DNA from: Acidimicrobiales bacterium | Lineage (GTDB): Bacteria > Actinomycetota > Acidimicrobiia > Acidimicrobiales > Acidimicrobilacustridaceae | Length of the DNA: 64,000 nt | Assembly (NCBI GenBank): GCA_025455885.1 | Contig: JALOLR010000004.1 | Location: 62,001-126,000, forward strand | Direction of reading: 5' to 3' | Shown here: in pieces, positions 33,745-47,659 of the stretch | Numbering within the stretch: the first letter of the stretch is position 1 | Layout of the letters: each line of letters starts with the position of its first letter | Made by a program: the position numbers and the translations under genes | Notes under the pieces: generated by a model | Told to the model about the DNA's origin: nothing | Seen by the model: only the letters and a program-made list of their open reading frames with translations | The model's database searches: none

Positions 33745-34272
33745 CTACCGGGTCGGCGCTCCGGGCCCGGAGGCCGGTGCAGCCGGCGGGGCACCTCGGC
33801 GTCGGGCCAGGTGCAGCGCCCCCACCGACAGGGCGACCGGCGCCAGGACCACCACCAGGTCGGGCGGGGTCGGGCGGATCGGGCGATCGGTGCCCAGGGC
33901 CGCCGCGGCCAGCACCGCGAGGCCGACGTTGCGGGCCACCGCCACCCACGACAAGGGGTCGCGCCGCGACGAGCCGAAGCAGGCGCACGGCGTGTGCATG
34001 CCCGCCCGGAGACGTCCGGCCAGGAACACCGTGAAGAAGGCCAGGGTCACCAGCGCCCCGACGCCACCCGCCGAGGGGACGATGAGCAACAGGGCCACCA
34101 CCGCCAGCTCGGCCAGCGGAACGAACAGCGCCATCGTCCTCGGCCGGGGCAGGCCCATCGCGTCGAAGGCCGTGGCGGTGCCCTCCGGGTCGCGCAGCTT
34201 GGCGACCCCGGCGAGTGCGAACACCGTCGCGACCACCACGGCAGCGGTGTACGCGATGCCGGCGATCGTCAT
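33745..34272 (-). CDS. MauE/DoxX-like membrane protein
   Basis: 175 residues with four membrane helices. Its [13 protein letters not shown]-terminal helix end and the [17 protein letters not shown] motif after helix 3 match the MauE family. The two cysteines in CACFG may bind or transfer electrons or disulfides, as proposed for MauE in methylamine dehydrogenase maturation. There are no mau genes here, so the real role is unknown. It lies between gltB and the DUF4190 gene on the same strand. Confidence 0.75.
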   Translation of the reverse strand: MTIAGIAYTAAVVVATVFALAGVAKLRDPEGTATAFDAMGLPRPRTMALFVPLAELAVVALLLIVPSAGGVGALVTLAFFTVFLAGRLRAGMHTPCACFGSSRRDPLSWVAVARNVGLAVLAAAALGTDRPIRPTPPDLVVVLAPVALSVGALHLARRRGAPPAAPASGPGAPTR

Positions 34273-34291
34273 CGGCGCAGTCTCGCGTCGA

Positions 34292-38818
<4,527 letters not shown>

Positions 38819-38960
38819 GGCGGGCCTCCAGTGCGTCGTGGATCGGTCGAGCCCTGACCGGGGAGCTCCATCGCCGTTGGTGGCGAGGCTTCGTTGCCCC
38901 TACGACCCCTGTCGGGAGATGGTCACCCTACCCATCGCGGCGATCGCCATGCCGTCGGAT

Positions 38961-40616
38961 TCATCCGGTGAAGCGGGGTTGGGTCCGGATCGGGTCGACC
39001 GTGACGACGAGCTCGACGGTGGTGGGGGCGCTCGTCCCGTAGTAGTCGGCGGCGACGTAGGTGAAGCTGTCCGGTCCGGCGTAGCCGGGGTTCGCCACGT
39101 AGGTGAAGCTGCCGTCGGATCGCAGCTCCAGCGTGCCGTGGGCGGGACCGGCCACGAGGCGGGCGGTGACGCCGTCGGGGGGCAACGCGATGCGCAGGTC
39201 GGCACCCTCGGCCGACATCGTGGCCCCGTCGGCCATGGCCGCCGCTCCCGGGACGAGGAGGCCCTCGCCCCGGTCGTTGCCGAGGACCCCGGGGGCCTCG
39301 ACGGTCGTGGCGCCGACCACCTCGTAGCGCTCGGCGCCGGTCGTCGGGGTCGTCGGGCGGGCCGATTGCTCGAGCGAGACGTTCGGTTCGTCGCGGGCGT
39401 TCAACCCCACGCCACGGACACAGGTCCCGCCCCTCGGCGAGCCGTCGTTCCAGACCTGGCGGAGGCAGTTGCGCAACGCGAGCTGCGCCCAGTAGTCGGG
39501 GTGGAGCGACTCCTGCTGGAAGTGCGAGGTGTCGACGGTGTCGATGTAGATCTCGTTGACCCACTCGGTGAGGTTCTCGGCGCCGGTGGCGGTCCAGCTC
39601 GTCACGCCGCCCGCCTCGAGCTGGTTCACGCCGTTCTCGCAGAGCCGGCGCTGCTCGAGCAGCGGGCTCACCTCCAACGAGACGATGGCGCCGTCGGCCT
39701 CGGCCCGGGCGACCGCGGCCCGGACCGTCGCGTTGACCACGCCGAGGACGTCGTTGACCATCCAGTTGGCGTCGACGTTCCAGAAGCCGCAGCCCCCGGT
39801 GGTCTGACGGGCGTCGGTCTCCGGGTAGCGGAAGTTGCTGCCGTTGGGCAGCGGCTGCGGGTAGTCCTGCACGACCAGCGTGTAGTCCGACGCGCCGTGG
39901 CCGGCGTTGGCCATGGCCGTGCGGATGTTGGCGATCGCCCCGACGATCGCATCCTCGACCCGGGCCGCCGCCGCCGGGGCGACCTTGGCCTGCTGCGCAG
40001 GGTCGGTGTGGCAGTACGAGTTCGAGAAGATCGACTCCAGGAAGTCCTCGACGCAGGCCGTGGCGATGCCCGAGACGTCGAAGTCGTTCCCGCCGATGGA
40101 GAGCACGACCAGCCCGACGTCCTTCCCGGAGGCCACCTCCTGCAGCAGGCGCGCCTGGCCCTGCTTGCCGGCGCCGTCGTCGTAGAAGTCGATCCCGGGC
40201 TTGAAGTGGCCGTCGCTGTCGGTGTAGGTGACGGTCTCGGCCCCGCTGCAGGCGAGGTTGACGGTGTTGGTGGGGTTGATGTGCACCTCGGCCGACTTCG
40301 ACCGGTGGCAGAAGGGGATCAGCTCGCCCGTGTCGGTCGGGTTGTCGAAGTAGGCCGTCGGTCCCAGGGCGTCGTTGGCGCTCTCGGGGAGGCTCGAGGT
40401 GTTGCCGGCCCACCGCCCGGCCTCGCCGGAGATGTAGGAGTCGCCGAGGGAGATGATCCACGGATCCCCGGCGGCCGGTGCGCCCGGCGCGGGGGCGTCG
40501 TCGGCCAGCGCGCCCGGGAGGCTCGGCCCGTGGAGGCCGACGACGATCAGCGCGACGGCGATCGCGGCGATCGCGGCGACCGCGGCGATGGAGCGGGGGG
40601 CGGGGCGACGGGACAT
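38961..40616 (-). CDS. Secreted SGNH/GDSL hydrolase with C-terminal beta-sandwich
   Basis: 551 residues. ATG 40616 has GGAGGACC in front and opens a signal peptide (AAIAAIAVALIVVGLHG). The SGNH domain shows IISLGDSYISGEAGRW (block I Ser), LSIGGNDF (block III) and the ESLHPDY block V His. It probably hydrolyses an ester or lipid outside the cell. The C-terminal 110 residues read GTLELRSDGSFTYVANPGYAG-type repeats, a bacterial Ig/cadherin-like sandwich. There are seven or more Cys, which suggests disulfides. Confidence 0.82.
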   Translation of the reverse strand: MSRRPAPRSIAAVAAIAAIAVALIVVGLHGPSLPGALADDAPAPGAPAAGDPWIISLGDSYISGEAGRWAGNTSSLPESANDALGPTAYFDNPTDTGELIPFCHRSKSAEVHINPTNTVNLACSGAETVTYTDSDGHFKPGIDFYDDGAGKQGQARLLQEVASGKDVGLVVLSIGGNDFDVSGIATACVEDFLESIFSNSYCHTDPAQQAKVAPAAAARVEDAIVGAIANIRTAMANAGHGASDYTLVVQDYPQPLPNGSNFRYPETDARQTTGGCGFWNVDANWMVNDVLGVVNATVRAAVARAEADGAIVSLEVSPLLEQRRLCENGVNQLEAGGVTSWTATGAENLTEWVNEIYIDTVDTSHFQQESLHPDYWAQLALRNCLRQVWNDGSPRGGTCVRGVGLNARDEPNVSLEQSARPTTPTTGAERYEVVGATTVEAPGVLGNDRGEGLLVPGAAAMADGATMSAEGADLRIALPPDGVTARLVAGPAHGTLELRSDGSFTYVANPGYAGPDSFTYVAADYYGTSAPTTVELVVTVDPIRTQPRFTG

Positions 40617-40742
40617 CGGTCCTCCGTGGCGGTGGCGGGTGGCGGTGGCGCGGCGAGCAGCGAGCAGCGAGCGACAGGTGCCGGGGAGTCTCGCAGGCGG
40701 CGCCGGGTCGTCCCCGGCACCCTCGTGCCGGTCGCCCGTCGC

Positions 40743-40748
40743 TACCCT
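40743..40748 (+). promoter_or_regulatory. -10 element of the YdeI-like gene, leaderless
   Basis: TACCCT is followed by seven bases and GTG 40756. Confidence 0.45.
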
Positions 40749-40755
40749 CCCCGGC

Positions 40756-41349
40756 GTGGGCAAGCTCGACGACGCGTTGCGGGTCCATCCGGAGACACGC
40801 GCCGAGTGGCGCGAATGGCTCGCCGCCAACCACGACTCGTGCGTCGGCGCGTGGTTCGTGTCGTGGAAGAAGCACACGGGTCGACCGGCGGTGGCCTATG
40901 ACGAGGCTGTCAGCGAGGCGCTGGCCTTCGGGTGGGTCGACAGCGTGCCCCGCACGCTCGACGACGACCGGTCGATGCTCTGGTACGCGTCCCGCAAGCC
41001 GGGATCGGCATGGTCGCGGCCGAACAAGGAGCGGGTGGCGCGACTGGAGGCCGAGGGCCGGATGGCCCCCGCCGGCGCAGCGGTGGTGGCGGCGGCCCGG
41101 GCTGACGGGTCGTGGTCGAAGCTCGACGACGTCGAGGACCTGGTCGTGCCGTCGGATCTCGCCGCCGCTTTCGTCGAGCATCCGGGCTCGGCCGACGAGT
41201 GGGAGGCCTTCCCGCGATCGGCCAAGCGGGGCATCCTCGAGTGGATCGTGCAGGCCAAGAAGCCCGAGACCCGGGCGAAGCGCGTGGCCGAGACCGCCGA
41301 GTTGGCCGCCCGCCGGGAGCGCGCCAACCAGTGGCCCCGAAAGGCCTGA
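40756..41349 (+). CDS. YdeI/OmpD-associated family protein
   Basis: 197 residues with the family layout: a helical N-terminus, EWREWLAANHDSCVGAWFVS, SEALAFGWVDSVPRTLDDDR, RKPGSAWSRPNKERV. The name comes from a weak link in other bacteria and says nothing about the reaction. The protein is soluble and cytosolic. No related genes are adjacent. Confidence 0.78.
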   Translation: MGKLDDALRVHPETRAEWREWLAANHDSCVGAWFVSWKKHTGRPAVAYDEAVSEALAFGWVDSVPRTLDDDRSMLWYASRKPGSAWSRPNKERVARLEAEGRMAPAGAAVVAAARADGSWSKLDDVEDLVVPSDLAAAFVEHPGSADEWEAFPRSAKRGILEWIVQAKKPETRAKRVAETAELAARRERANQWPRKA

Positions 41350-41400
41350 CGATCGGGGCTTCCCGACCATCCGAACGTCGTGCCGAACGGCCCCGCCTCG

Positions 41401-42444
41401 TCAGACCTCGGGCCAGGTGCGCCCGGCGCGTCGGCGGCCGGGGCGCCGGTCGCCGAGAGCCCACGTGCGCCGCCAGGCGCCCGTGGTCGGCCCCTGGAGC
41501 GAGGGGGTGGCGCCGCTCGCCGCCCGCCGGCGGGCCTGCCACCAGTCGCTTCCCGCCTCGTCGGCCAGCTGCGCGACGGCCTGTTCGATCCGGGTGGCCA
41601 TGCGGCGCGAATCCTCGCCGTCCCCGGGCACCAGCGGGTCGCCGAAGGTGACGGTGGTCGGCGAGGGGCGGGGCACGCGCTTGCCCTTGCGCAGGATGCG
41701 GCCGGTGCCCTCCACGTGGACCGGCACGACCGGGACCTCGCAGCGGATCGACAGGTAGGCGGCGCCGCCGCGGAAGGCCTGCCCCCAGCCGTCGGGGGAC
41801 CGTCCGCCCTCCGGGAAGATGAGCATGCTCCAGCCGTCGTCGATCAGGGCGGCGGCCTGGTCGGCGGAGTTGCGGGTGACCTTCGTCCGCTCGATCGGGA
41901 TGGCTCCGATGGCCAGCGCCGAGAGCGTGGACGTCACCTGGTTGGCGAAGAAGTAGTCGGCGGCGGCGCCGATGAAGAGGTGGTGGCGCCACGGCTCGGG
42001 GATGACCGACAGCATCAGCGGGGTGTCGAAGTGGCTGTGGTGGTTGGCGGCGAACACGACCGGTTGCTCACCCAGGTCGGCCAGGCGGTCGAGCCCCTTC
42101 ACGGTCGGGGTGGCGAAGAGGTCGATGGCCGGGCGGATGACGCCCTCCACCAGCAGCACCCGGGCGGCCCGGGCGGGGTAGGAGCGGGCCCACTCGGTGT
42201 CGTAGTCGGCCCCGACCCGGTTCTCGGGCGGGGGCAGCTCGACGCCGGCGGGAGCGGTGGGGGCCCGCAGCGCGGCCGGCAGCACTCGCCGCAGGTTCCG
42301 GCCGCCGACGCGGGCTGCGCTCGACGCCGTCGAGCGGTTGACCGGGAGCCGCTTCACCAGCTCCGTGGCCTGCCGGGCGGTGACGGGCATGCGCCGTCCC
42401 GCCCAGTCGCCGAGGCCGCTCGCCGATCGGTGGTCGTCGCTCAT
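41401..42444 (-). CDS. PlsC-type acyltransferase (last gene of the acyl-reductase operon)
   Basis: 347 residues. It has AANHHSHFDTPL (HX4D catalytic motif) and LIFPEGGRSPDGW (substrate phosphate motif). A membrane helix is not obvious. It could acylate glycerol-3-phosphate-type or long-chain-alcohol acceptors. It is the last of four minus-strand genes with the DUF2088, alcohol dehydrogenase and acyl-reductase genes, eight bases after the DUF2088 stop. The Arg/Trp-rich C-terminus (about 40 residues) is unlike the family. Confidence 0.8.
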   Translation of the reverse strand: MSDDHRSASGLGDWAGRRMPVTARQATELVKRLPVNRSTASSAARVGGRNLRRVLPAALRAPTAPAGVELPPPENRVGADYDTEWARSYPARAARVLLVEGVIRPAIDLFATPTVKGLDRLADLGEQPVVFAANHHSHFDTPLMLSVIPEPWRHHLFIGAAADYFFANQVTSTLSALAIGAIPIERTKVTRNSADQAAALIDDGWSMLIFPEGGRSPDGWGQAFRGGAAYLSIRCEVPVVPVHVEGTGRILRKGKRVPRPSPTTVTFGDPLVPGDGEDSRRMATRIEQAVAQLADEAGSDWWQARRRAASGATPSLQGPTTGAWRRTWALGDRRPGRRRAGRTWPEV

Positions 42445-42452
42445 GTCATGCC

Positions 42453-44048
42453 TCAGCTCACGTCGGCCATGAGGATCGGCGGGTTGTGGAGGTGGGTGAT
42501 CGTGGCGTCGGGGCCCACCGTGTCGGACGCCATCTCGAGGGCGTCCTGCAGGGTCGAGGCCGCCTTGAAGCCGAGACGGCGCACGGCCCGCACGTCGCCG
42601 CCGACCACGATGACCTGGCCGACGTGCTGGAGCGCGTGGGCGCACCAGTACCACATGTAGAAGGGGTGGACGCCGTGGTAGGCGTAGCTGGTCCGGTAGA
42701 GGTGGCGGTACCACTCGTCCTCCGCGAAGCCCTTCTCGAACTCGGCCTCGATCCGGAGCGGGTCGGTGGTCTCCGAGAGCACCTGCTCGAAGAAGTCGAT
42801 GTAGCTGGGGTGGTGGACGGGGTGGAACTCCCACGGTGTGGGGTGGCTCATGATCACCACGCCGCCCTCGCGCACCGGCGGCCGGCCGCGGTAGAGGTTG
42901 AAGAAGTAGCCCAGCCCGAGGCAGGCGACCAGGATCGGGTTGAGGATCGAGTTGACGTTGTAGGGGCTGATGTAGGGCAGGCCCATCGTGAGGATGTCGG
43001 TCTGGCCCTCGACGCCGACGAGGTGCTGGGCGTAGACGTTCTCGGTCGTGACCTTGTGCACGGCCTCCACCTCACCGGCCTGCACCGAGGTCATGGCGTG
43101 CGGTGCCTGCCACGACTGGAAGGCCGACCGCCGGGTGCGTTGGGGGAGGCGGTCGAGCCCGGCCTTCATGGCGGCGAAGGAGATGCGGTCCTTGGCGTTC
43201 CACTCCCACTCGCGCTTCTGGAGCACGGCCAGCGGGCCGTCGGTGCCGAAGACGTTGTTGTTCATGGTCGTCTCGATCTGGAACACCTTGACGCCCGAGT
43301 CCCTGAGCACCTTGCCCATCCGCCAGTTCGACGAGTGCAGCTCGGAGCGGTGCTGGTCCATGAACGACCGGGAGTGCTGCATGGTCGCGACGTTGTGGTG
43401 GTGGCGCAGGCTGCGGTAGCTGGCCAGCCCGGTGGCCGTCGACTTCCAGCCGCCGTCCATCGAGACGAGGTTGATGTTCACGTAGACGATGAGGTCGCTC
43501 GTGGCGGCCCGCTTGTTGATCTCGACCTCCTCGCCCTGGTCGGTGGTGCCCAGGTACTCGAGGTTGTCGGGGTCCTCGGCGTCGTGGTTGACGAGCAGGC
43601 CGTGCGGGGCGAAGGCGTCGTAGACCCGGTCGCCCACCGCGTGGCGCAGCTCGGCCTCGGTCATCCGGCGGTGCAGGGCCAGGGCGGCGACGAGCACCAC
43701 GTCGTCGACGCCGTTGGCGGCCGCCTGGTCGAGGACGGCCTCGATGACCCGCTGGCGGATGTCGGGCCGCTTCATGGGAGGGAGCGGCAGCGAGATGTCG
43801 TCGAAGGCGATCGTGAGCGTCATGCCGGGACGGAGCAGCGCCGAGAGCGGTTCGCTGTCGCCGAGCGGGCTCTCGAGGGCGTGACGGATGGCGGCGTCGG
43901 GGTGCTCGATGGGCTCGAGGGGTTCGGCCGGGTAGATCACCCGGCTCCGCCCGGCGGGCAGCTTCTCGAGGCGGAAGCCCTCCCCGTGGTGGAACAGGAT
44001 CGGTGGCGTCGACCGATCGACGTCGAGCACGAAGCCGGGTCTAGGCAC
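42453..44048 (-). CDS. DUF2088, LarA-like protein
   Basis: 531 residues. The N-terminal half is the lactate racemase (LarA) N-terminal-like fold with AALALHRRMTEAEL (H126, like the H of 'GTHRPMT' in LarA) and INKRAATSDLIVYVNI. LarA needs a nickel pincer cofactor tied to Lys and His residues; I cannot verify all ligands, and no larB, larC or larE genes are here. Its GTG overlaps the end of the alcohol dehydrogenase gene by eight bases. Its reaction is unknown; the operon suggests a lipid-related acid or alcohol. Confidence 0.75.
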   Translation of the reverse strand: MPRPGFVLDVDRSTPPILFHHGEGFRLEKLPAGRSRVIYPAEPLEPIEHPDAAIRHALESPLGDSEPLSALLRPGMTLTIAFDDISLPLPPMKRPDIRQRVIEAVLDQAAANGVDDVVLVAALALHRRMTEAELRHAVGDRVYDAFAPHGLLVNHDAEDPDNLEYLGTTDQGEEVEINKRAATSDLIVYVNINLVSMDGGWKSTATGLASYRSLRHHHNVATMQHSRSFMDQHRSELHSSNWRMGKVLRDSGVKVFQIETTMNNNVFGTDGPLAVLQKREWEWNAKDRISFAAMKAGLDRLPQRTRRSAFQSWQAPHAMTSVQAGEVEAVHKVTTENVYAQHLVGVEGQTDILTMGLPYISPYNVNSILNPILVACLGLGYFFNLYRGRPPVREGGVVIMSHPTPWEFHPVHHPSYIDFFEQVLSETTDPLRIEAEFEKGFAEDEWYRHLYRTSYAYHGVHPFYMWYWCAHALQHVGQVIVVGGDVRAVRRLGFKAASTLQDALEMASDTVGPDATITHLHNPPILMADVS

Positions 44049-45258
44049 GGTGGCGATCCTTTTCGTTGCGGAGGTCGAAGGCGATGCGGACGGCGCCGCG
44101 AGCGCCGGCGTCGGCGGCGTGGGCGATGGCGTCCTCGAAGCGGGTGAGGGGGTAGGTGGCGCTCACCAGCCGGCCGAGGTCGGCGGCGCCGACGAGCTCG
44201 AAGGCGAGGTCGAAGGTCCGGCGGCGCCCGCCGTCGGGGAGCGTCTCGGTGCCGTAGGCGTAGGCCCCGGCGAGGGTGATCTCGCGTTGCCAGAGCCCGG
44301 TGAGGTCGATCTGGGTGCGCCCGGGCATCCCCACCATGGTGATGCGGCCCCGCGGGCGCACCACCGCCAGGCTCTGGGCGAGGCTGGCGTCGTTGCCGAC
44401 GCAGTCGATCACCACGTCGGCGCCGCCGGTGAGCCGCACGATGTCACCGTCGCCGAGCGCCATGGTCCCGGTGGCGCGCCGCACCGCCCGGGCGACCTCG
44501 CCGGGGGCCACGACGGTGTCGGCGCCGAGCTCGCGGGCCAGGTCACGTTGGACGGGGTGCTTGGCGACGGCCACGACGGTGCACGCCGGCGCGTATCGGC
44601 GGACGGCGGCGATCGTGAGCAGCCCCAGGGCGCCTGCGCCGAGGACGACGACGAGGTCGCCGGTCTCGACCCGCGCGGCGAGCGCGCCGTGGACGGCGCA
44701 GGCCGTCGGCTCGACCATGACGGCCGCCTCGTCGGACCAGCCGGCGGGAACGGGGTGGAGCTGGCTGGCGTGGGCCACCATCCGGGTCGACCACCCACCG
44801 CCGGTGTCGCAGCAGAACCCCGACTGGAGTCCGGGCTCGATCGCCCCGAAGGCGATGCGTTCGCAGTTGCCGAGGTCGCCGCGGGCGCACGCGTCGCAGA
44901 CCGGGTCGATCCCGCGGGTCACGCAGCCGAGGACCGGCTCGAGGACGACCCGCCCGGCGGGGACGCCGTCGCAGGGTGCGTCGAGGTCGGCCACGACCTC
45001 GTGGCCGGGGACGAACGGGAACGACACGATCGGCTCGAAATACCGGGAGCTGAGCCCGTCGATCGTCGACAGGTCCGAGCCGCAGATGCCGGCCAGGCGG
45101 GGCTTGATCTCGGTCCACCCGGCGCCGGGGAGGTCGGGCGGGTCGATCGAGCGCAGTCGCAGCGGGCCGACCTTCGCGCCGGCGCCGCCGGCGATGCGCC
45201 CCGCCACGGTGGCGGCGGCGAACCGGGGGAGGTTGCGCTCGAAGCGCAGCGCCTTCAC
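44041..45258 (-). CDS. Zinc-dependent alcohol dehydrogenase
   Basis: 405 residues of the MDR zinc-dehydrogenase type. AGICGSDLS and VPGHEVVADL supply the catalytic zinc ligands. The structural zinc cysteines lie in LGCVTRGIDPVCDACARGD. The nucleotide-binding part has VVLGAGALGLLTIAAV. GTG 45258 overlaps the stop of the acyl-reductase gene by four bases. It could interconvert a fatty aldehyde and alcohol, feeding or draining the acyl reductase; this is inferred from its place. Confidence 0.88.
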   Translation of the reverse strand: MKALRFERNLPRFAAATVAGRIAGGAGAKVGPLRLRSIDPPDLPGAGWTEIKPRLAGICGSDLSTIDGLSSRYFEPIVSFPFVPGHEVVADLDAPCDGVPAGRVVLEPVLGCVTRGIDPVCDACARGDLGNCERIAFGAIEPGLQSGFCCDTGGGWSTRMVAHASQLHPVPAGWSDEAAVMVEPTACAVHGALAARVETGDLVVVLGAGALGLLTIAAVRRYAPACTVVAVAKHPVQRDLARELGADTVVAPGEVARAVRRATGTMALGDGDIVRLTGGADVVIDCVGNDASLAQSLAVVRPRGRITMVGMPGRTQIDLTGLWQREITLAGAYAYGTETLPDGGRRRTFDLAFELVGAADLGRLVSATYPLTRFEDAIAHAADAGARGAVRIAFDLRNEKDRHRA

Positions 45259-47612
45259 GCGGTGCCTCCCGGGACGAGGGGGTTGGCCAGGCCGCCCCGG
45301 CGGGTGCGGCGGGGCCCGATCGGGATGACCCGGCGGGGGGCGCCGGGGGCCTTTGCGAAGTGCTCGACCAGCCAGCCCCGCTTGCGGGCCAGCGCGGCGA
45401 GGCGTGTCTCGGGGTTCACCGCCACCGGGAACCCGACGGCTTCGAGCATCGGGAGGTCGCTGGTGGAGTCGGCGTAGGCGACGGTCTCGTCGAGGTCGAG
45501 GTCGTGGGCGGCGGCGTAGTCCATGAGGACCTGCGCCCGGCTCTCCCCGGTGGGGGGCACCTCGGTGAGCTCGCCGTCGTAGGCGCCGTCCGTCACGCCC
45601 ATCTCGGCGGCGACGATGTCGTCGAACAGCGGGCCGAGCGGCTTGACCACGAAGTCGAGGGCGCCGGTGATGAGGAGGGTGCGATGCCCGGCGGCCCGGT
45701 GCTCGCGGACCCGTCGGATGGCGGCCGGGAACGACTTCGCGATGATGAGCCGACTGAACATCTCGGCGGAGTCCTCGTCGATCTGCTGCACGGGGGCGCC
45801 GTCGTAGCGGCGGTAGAAGAACCGCAGGAAGTCGCTGCGGTCCGTGCGGTCGAGGCTCAGCAGCGACGGGCCCTCGGCCAGCAACGACGCCGCGAACCGC
45901 ACGCGGTCGCGGCTGGGCATCCGCCGGGTGGCGAGGAACGCGTAGCTCGCCACCACGTTGGACGCGATGAGGGTGTTCTCGAGGTCGAAGGCGGCGAGCT
46001 GGCGCTCGGGGGCGAGGACCTGGGCGCGCAGGCGGGTCTCGCGGCTCGGGCCGGTGCGCCCGCCCGGGGTGGTGCGGACGCGGGCCTGCTGGACGACCGA
46101 CGGCAGGAAGACGTTCTCGGTGAAGTCGGTCCAGTCGATGACGCGTGGGTCGAAGCAGAAGTCCCGCTGGTCCTCCTCGCTCTGGGCGTCCCAGAGCGCC
46201 AGCAGGTGGTCGAGGCCGTACAACGCCTCGCACTCGGCGTAGGCGCCGTAGAGCTCGACGTAGCCGAGCGCCTGCTCCGCCTCGTCGCGCTTGGCTTCGA
46301 GCGACGCCGTCCACTCCGCCTGCTTGCCGCGCAGGGGGAGCGCACCGAGGACGCGCTCGGCGCGTTCGAGGGTCGTGCGGGCCCGGGTGAGCTGGCCCTG
46401 CACCCGCCCCCGCCCGGGAAACGACCACTTGGGTACGACGATGGGCTGGCCCTTGGCGTCGTAGAGCGGGTGCTCGAGGAACCATTCGCTGACGAGGTCG
46501 ACCAGGCGCCGGTACCGCAGGGGGTTCTGCGAGCCGGAGGCGACCTGCACGACCTCGACGTCGGGCTCGGGTCCCTTGGCGGCCACGGCGATGATGGCGG
46601 CCGACACGAGATCGACCGGGATGACGTCGACGATGCCCTCGGGCACCCCCGGGAACTCCTTCAGCAGGCCCCGGGCGTAGCTGATGATCACCGGGTCGGC
46701 CATGCGGAAGCCCCGGATCCAGCCCGGTCGGGGCTCGGCGAGCGCCGTCTCGATGATCGACGGGCGGACGATGCTGACGGGGACGTCGCCGCGGGTCTCG
46801 ACCAGGGCCCGTTCGCCGAGCGCCTTGGTGTAGGCGTAGGCGTCGGGCCACCCGAGGGATGCGGCCCGGGCCCGGCCCGCCTCCACCATCCGGTCGTCGA
46901 CCCACCGGGCCCGGTTCTGCTCGGTCCGCTCGGACAGCGCCGGGGTGCCGGCGGCACCGAGCGAGGTGCGGGCCTGGCGGGCGAAGTCGGCCAGCATCTC
47001 CGGCGTCCGGCTGTGGGCCTCGGCGTCGCGGCGGGCCCGGCGGGCGCCCTCGACCTCGCTGCGCCAGTCGACGTCGACGAAGAACGGGCTCTCGTCGACG
47101 AGCTGTTCGGGGGCGGACCCCCGCCGGTTGCCGGCCACGTAGCAGGTGGACACGGCCACGAGGTGGGGGGCGACCCCGAGGTCGTGCAGGGTGGCGGCGA
47201 TGCGGGTGGGACCGAGGAGGTTGACCTCCACGGCGCCGTCGAGGGGGGAGTCGAAGCTCACCGTGGCGGCGGAGTGGATGACGGTGTCGCAGGAGGCCAG
47301 CACGGCCCGGCCCTCGTCGTCGAGGCCGAGGCCGTCGCGGCTCACGTCGCCGGCCACGGCGGTGATGCGTCGTGCGGTCATCTCCGCGAAGCCGTCCTTG
47401 CCGAGCTCGGCGCGCAGGCGGTCGAAGGCGTCGTTCTTCAGGATCTCCCGGGCGACGCGCTGCTCGACGCTCGACCGCTTGCCGGGTCGGACGAGGAGGA
47501 CGAGCTCGCAGTCCGGCACGGCGCGCAGGAGCCGTTCGAGGAGGTTGGTGCCGAGGAAGCCGGTCGTGCCGGTGATGAACAGGCGCTTCCCGGCCAGCGA
47601 CTCGCGGATCAC
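45255..47612 (-). CDS. Fatty acyl-CoA reductase-like protein fused to a HAD-IB domain
   Basis: 785 residues. Residues 11-280 form an extended SDR domain (TGTTGFLG at 14-21, YAYTK with Y259 and K263), with a FAR-type 'sterile' C-terminal domain around 300-510. Such enzymes reduce acyl-CoA to alcohol with NADPH. Residues 540-740 are a HAD-IB domain with LITGALDF and ADSTSDLPMLEAVG, but motif I is AFDLENTLI: the second Asp is Glu545. GTG 47612 is seven bases after TAGACA. It is the first gene of the four-gene operon and divergent from a TetR gene. Confidence 0.83.
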   Translation of the reverse strand: MIRESLAGKRLFITGTTGFLGTNLLERLLRAVPDCELVLLVRPGKRSSVEQRVAREILKNDAFDRLRAELGKDGFAEMTARRITAVAGDVSRDGLGLDDEGRAVLASCDTVIHSAATVSFDSPLDGAVEVNLLGPTRIAATLHDLGVAPHLVAVSTCYVAGNRRGSAPEQLVDESPFFVDVDWRSEVEGARRARRDAEAHSRTPEMLADFARQARTSLGAAGTPALSERTEQNRARWVDDRMVEAGRARAASLGWPDAYAYTKALGERALVETRGDVPVSIVRPSIIETALAEPRPGWIRGFRMADPVIISYARGLLKEFPGVPEGIVDVIPVDLVSAAIIAVAAKGPEPDVEVVQVASGSQNPLRYRRLVDLVSEWFLEHPLYDAKGQPIVVPKWSFPGRGRVQGQLTRARTTLERAERVLGALPLRGKQAEWTASLEAKRDEAEQALGYVELYGAYAECEALYGLDHLLALWDAQSEEDQRDFCFDPRVIDWTDFTENVFLPSVVQQARVRTTPGGRTGPSRETRLRAQVLAPERQLAAFDLENTLIASNVVASYAFLATRRMPSRDRVRFAASLLAEGPSLLSLDRTDRSDFLRFFYRRYDGAPVQQIDEDSAEMFSRLIIAKSFPAAIRRVREHRAAGHRTLLITGALDFVVKPLGPLFDDIVAAEMGVTDGAYDGELTEVPPTGESRAQVLMDYAAAHDLDLDETVAYADSTSDLPMLEAVGFPVAVNPETRLAALARKRGWLVEHFAKAPGAPRRVIPIGPRRTRRGGLANPLVPGGTA

Positions 47613-47619
47613 GGGGTGT

Positions 47620-47649
47620 TGTCTACCACTTGGTAAGTGTTGCGGTCTA
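47620..47649 (-). promoter_or_regulatory. Promoter of the acyl-reductase operon
   Basis: On the minus strand a -35-like TAGACC (47644-47649) and a -10 TAGACA (47620-47625) are 18 bases apart. The start would fall on the GTG of the reductase at 47612. The palindromes at 47624-47639 lie inside the spacer. Confidence 0.5.
47624..47639. promoter_or_regulatory. Likely TetR operator between the two divergent genes
   Basis: TACCA-CT-TGGTA (47624-47635) and overlapping CACTT-GGT-AAGTG (47627-47639) are perfect inverted repeats. They lie between the two start codons, and a third TACCA is at 47648-47652. A TetR protein bound here could repress both genes. Confidence 0.5.
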
Positions 47650-47653
47650 CCAT
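47648..47653 (+). promoter_or_regulatory. -10 element of the TetR gene, leaderless
   Basis: TACCAT is followed by six bases and GTG 47660. Confidence 0.45.
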
Positions 47654-47659
47654 CGTGGG

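Noticed and set aside
38819-38960. Possible regulatory RNA in the gltB leader
   Set aside because: A TAGGGT -10 candidate is visible on the minus strand, but I see no known motif such as a glutamine riboswitch.
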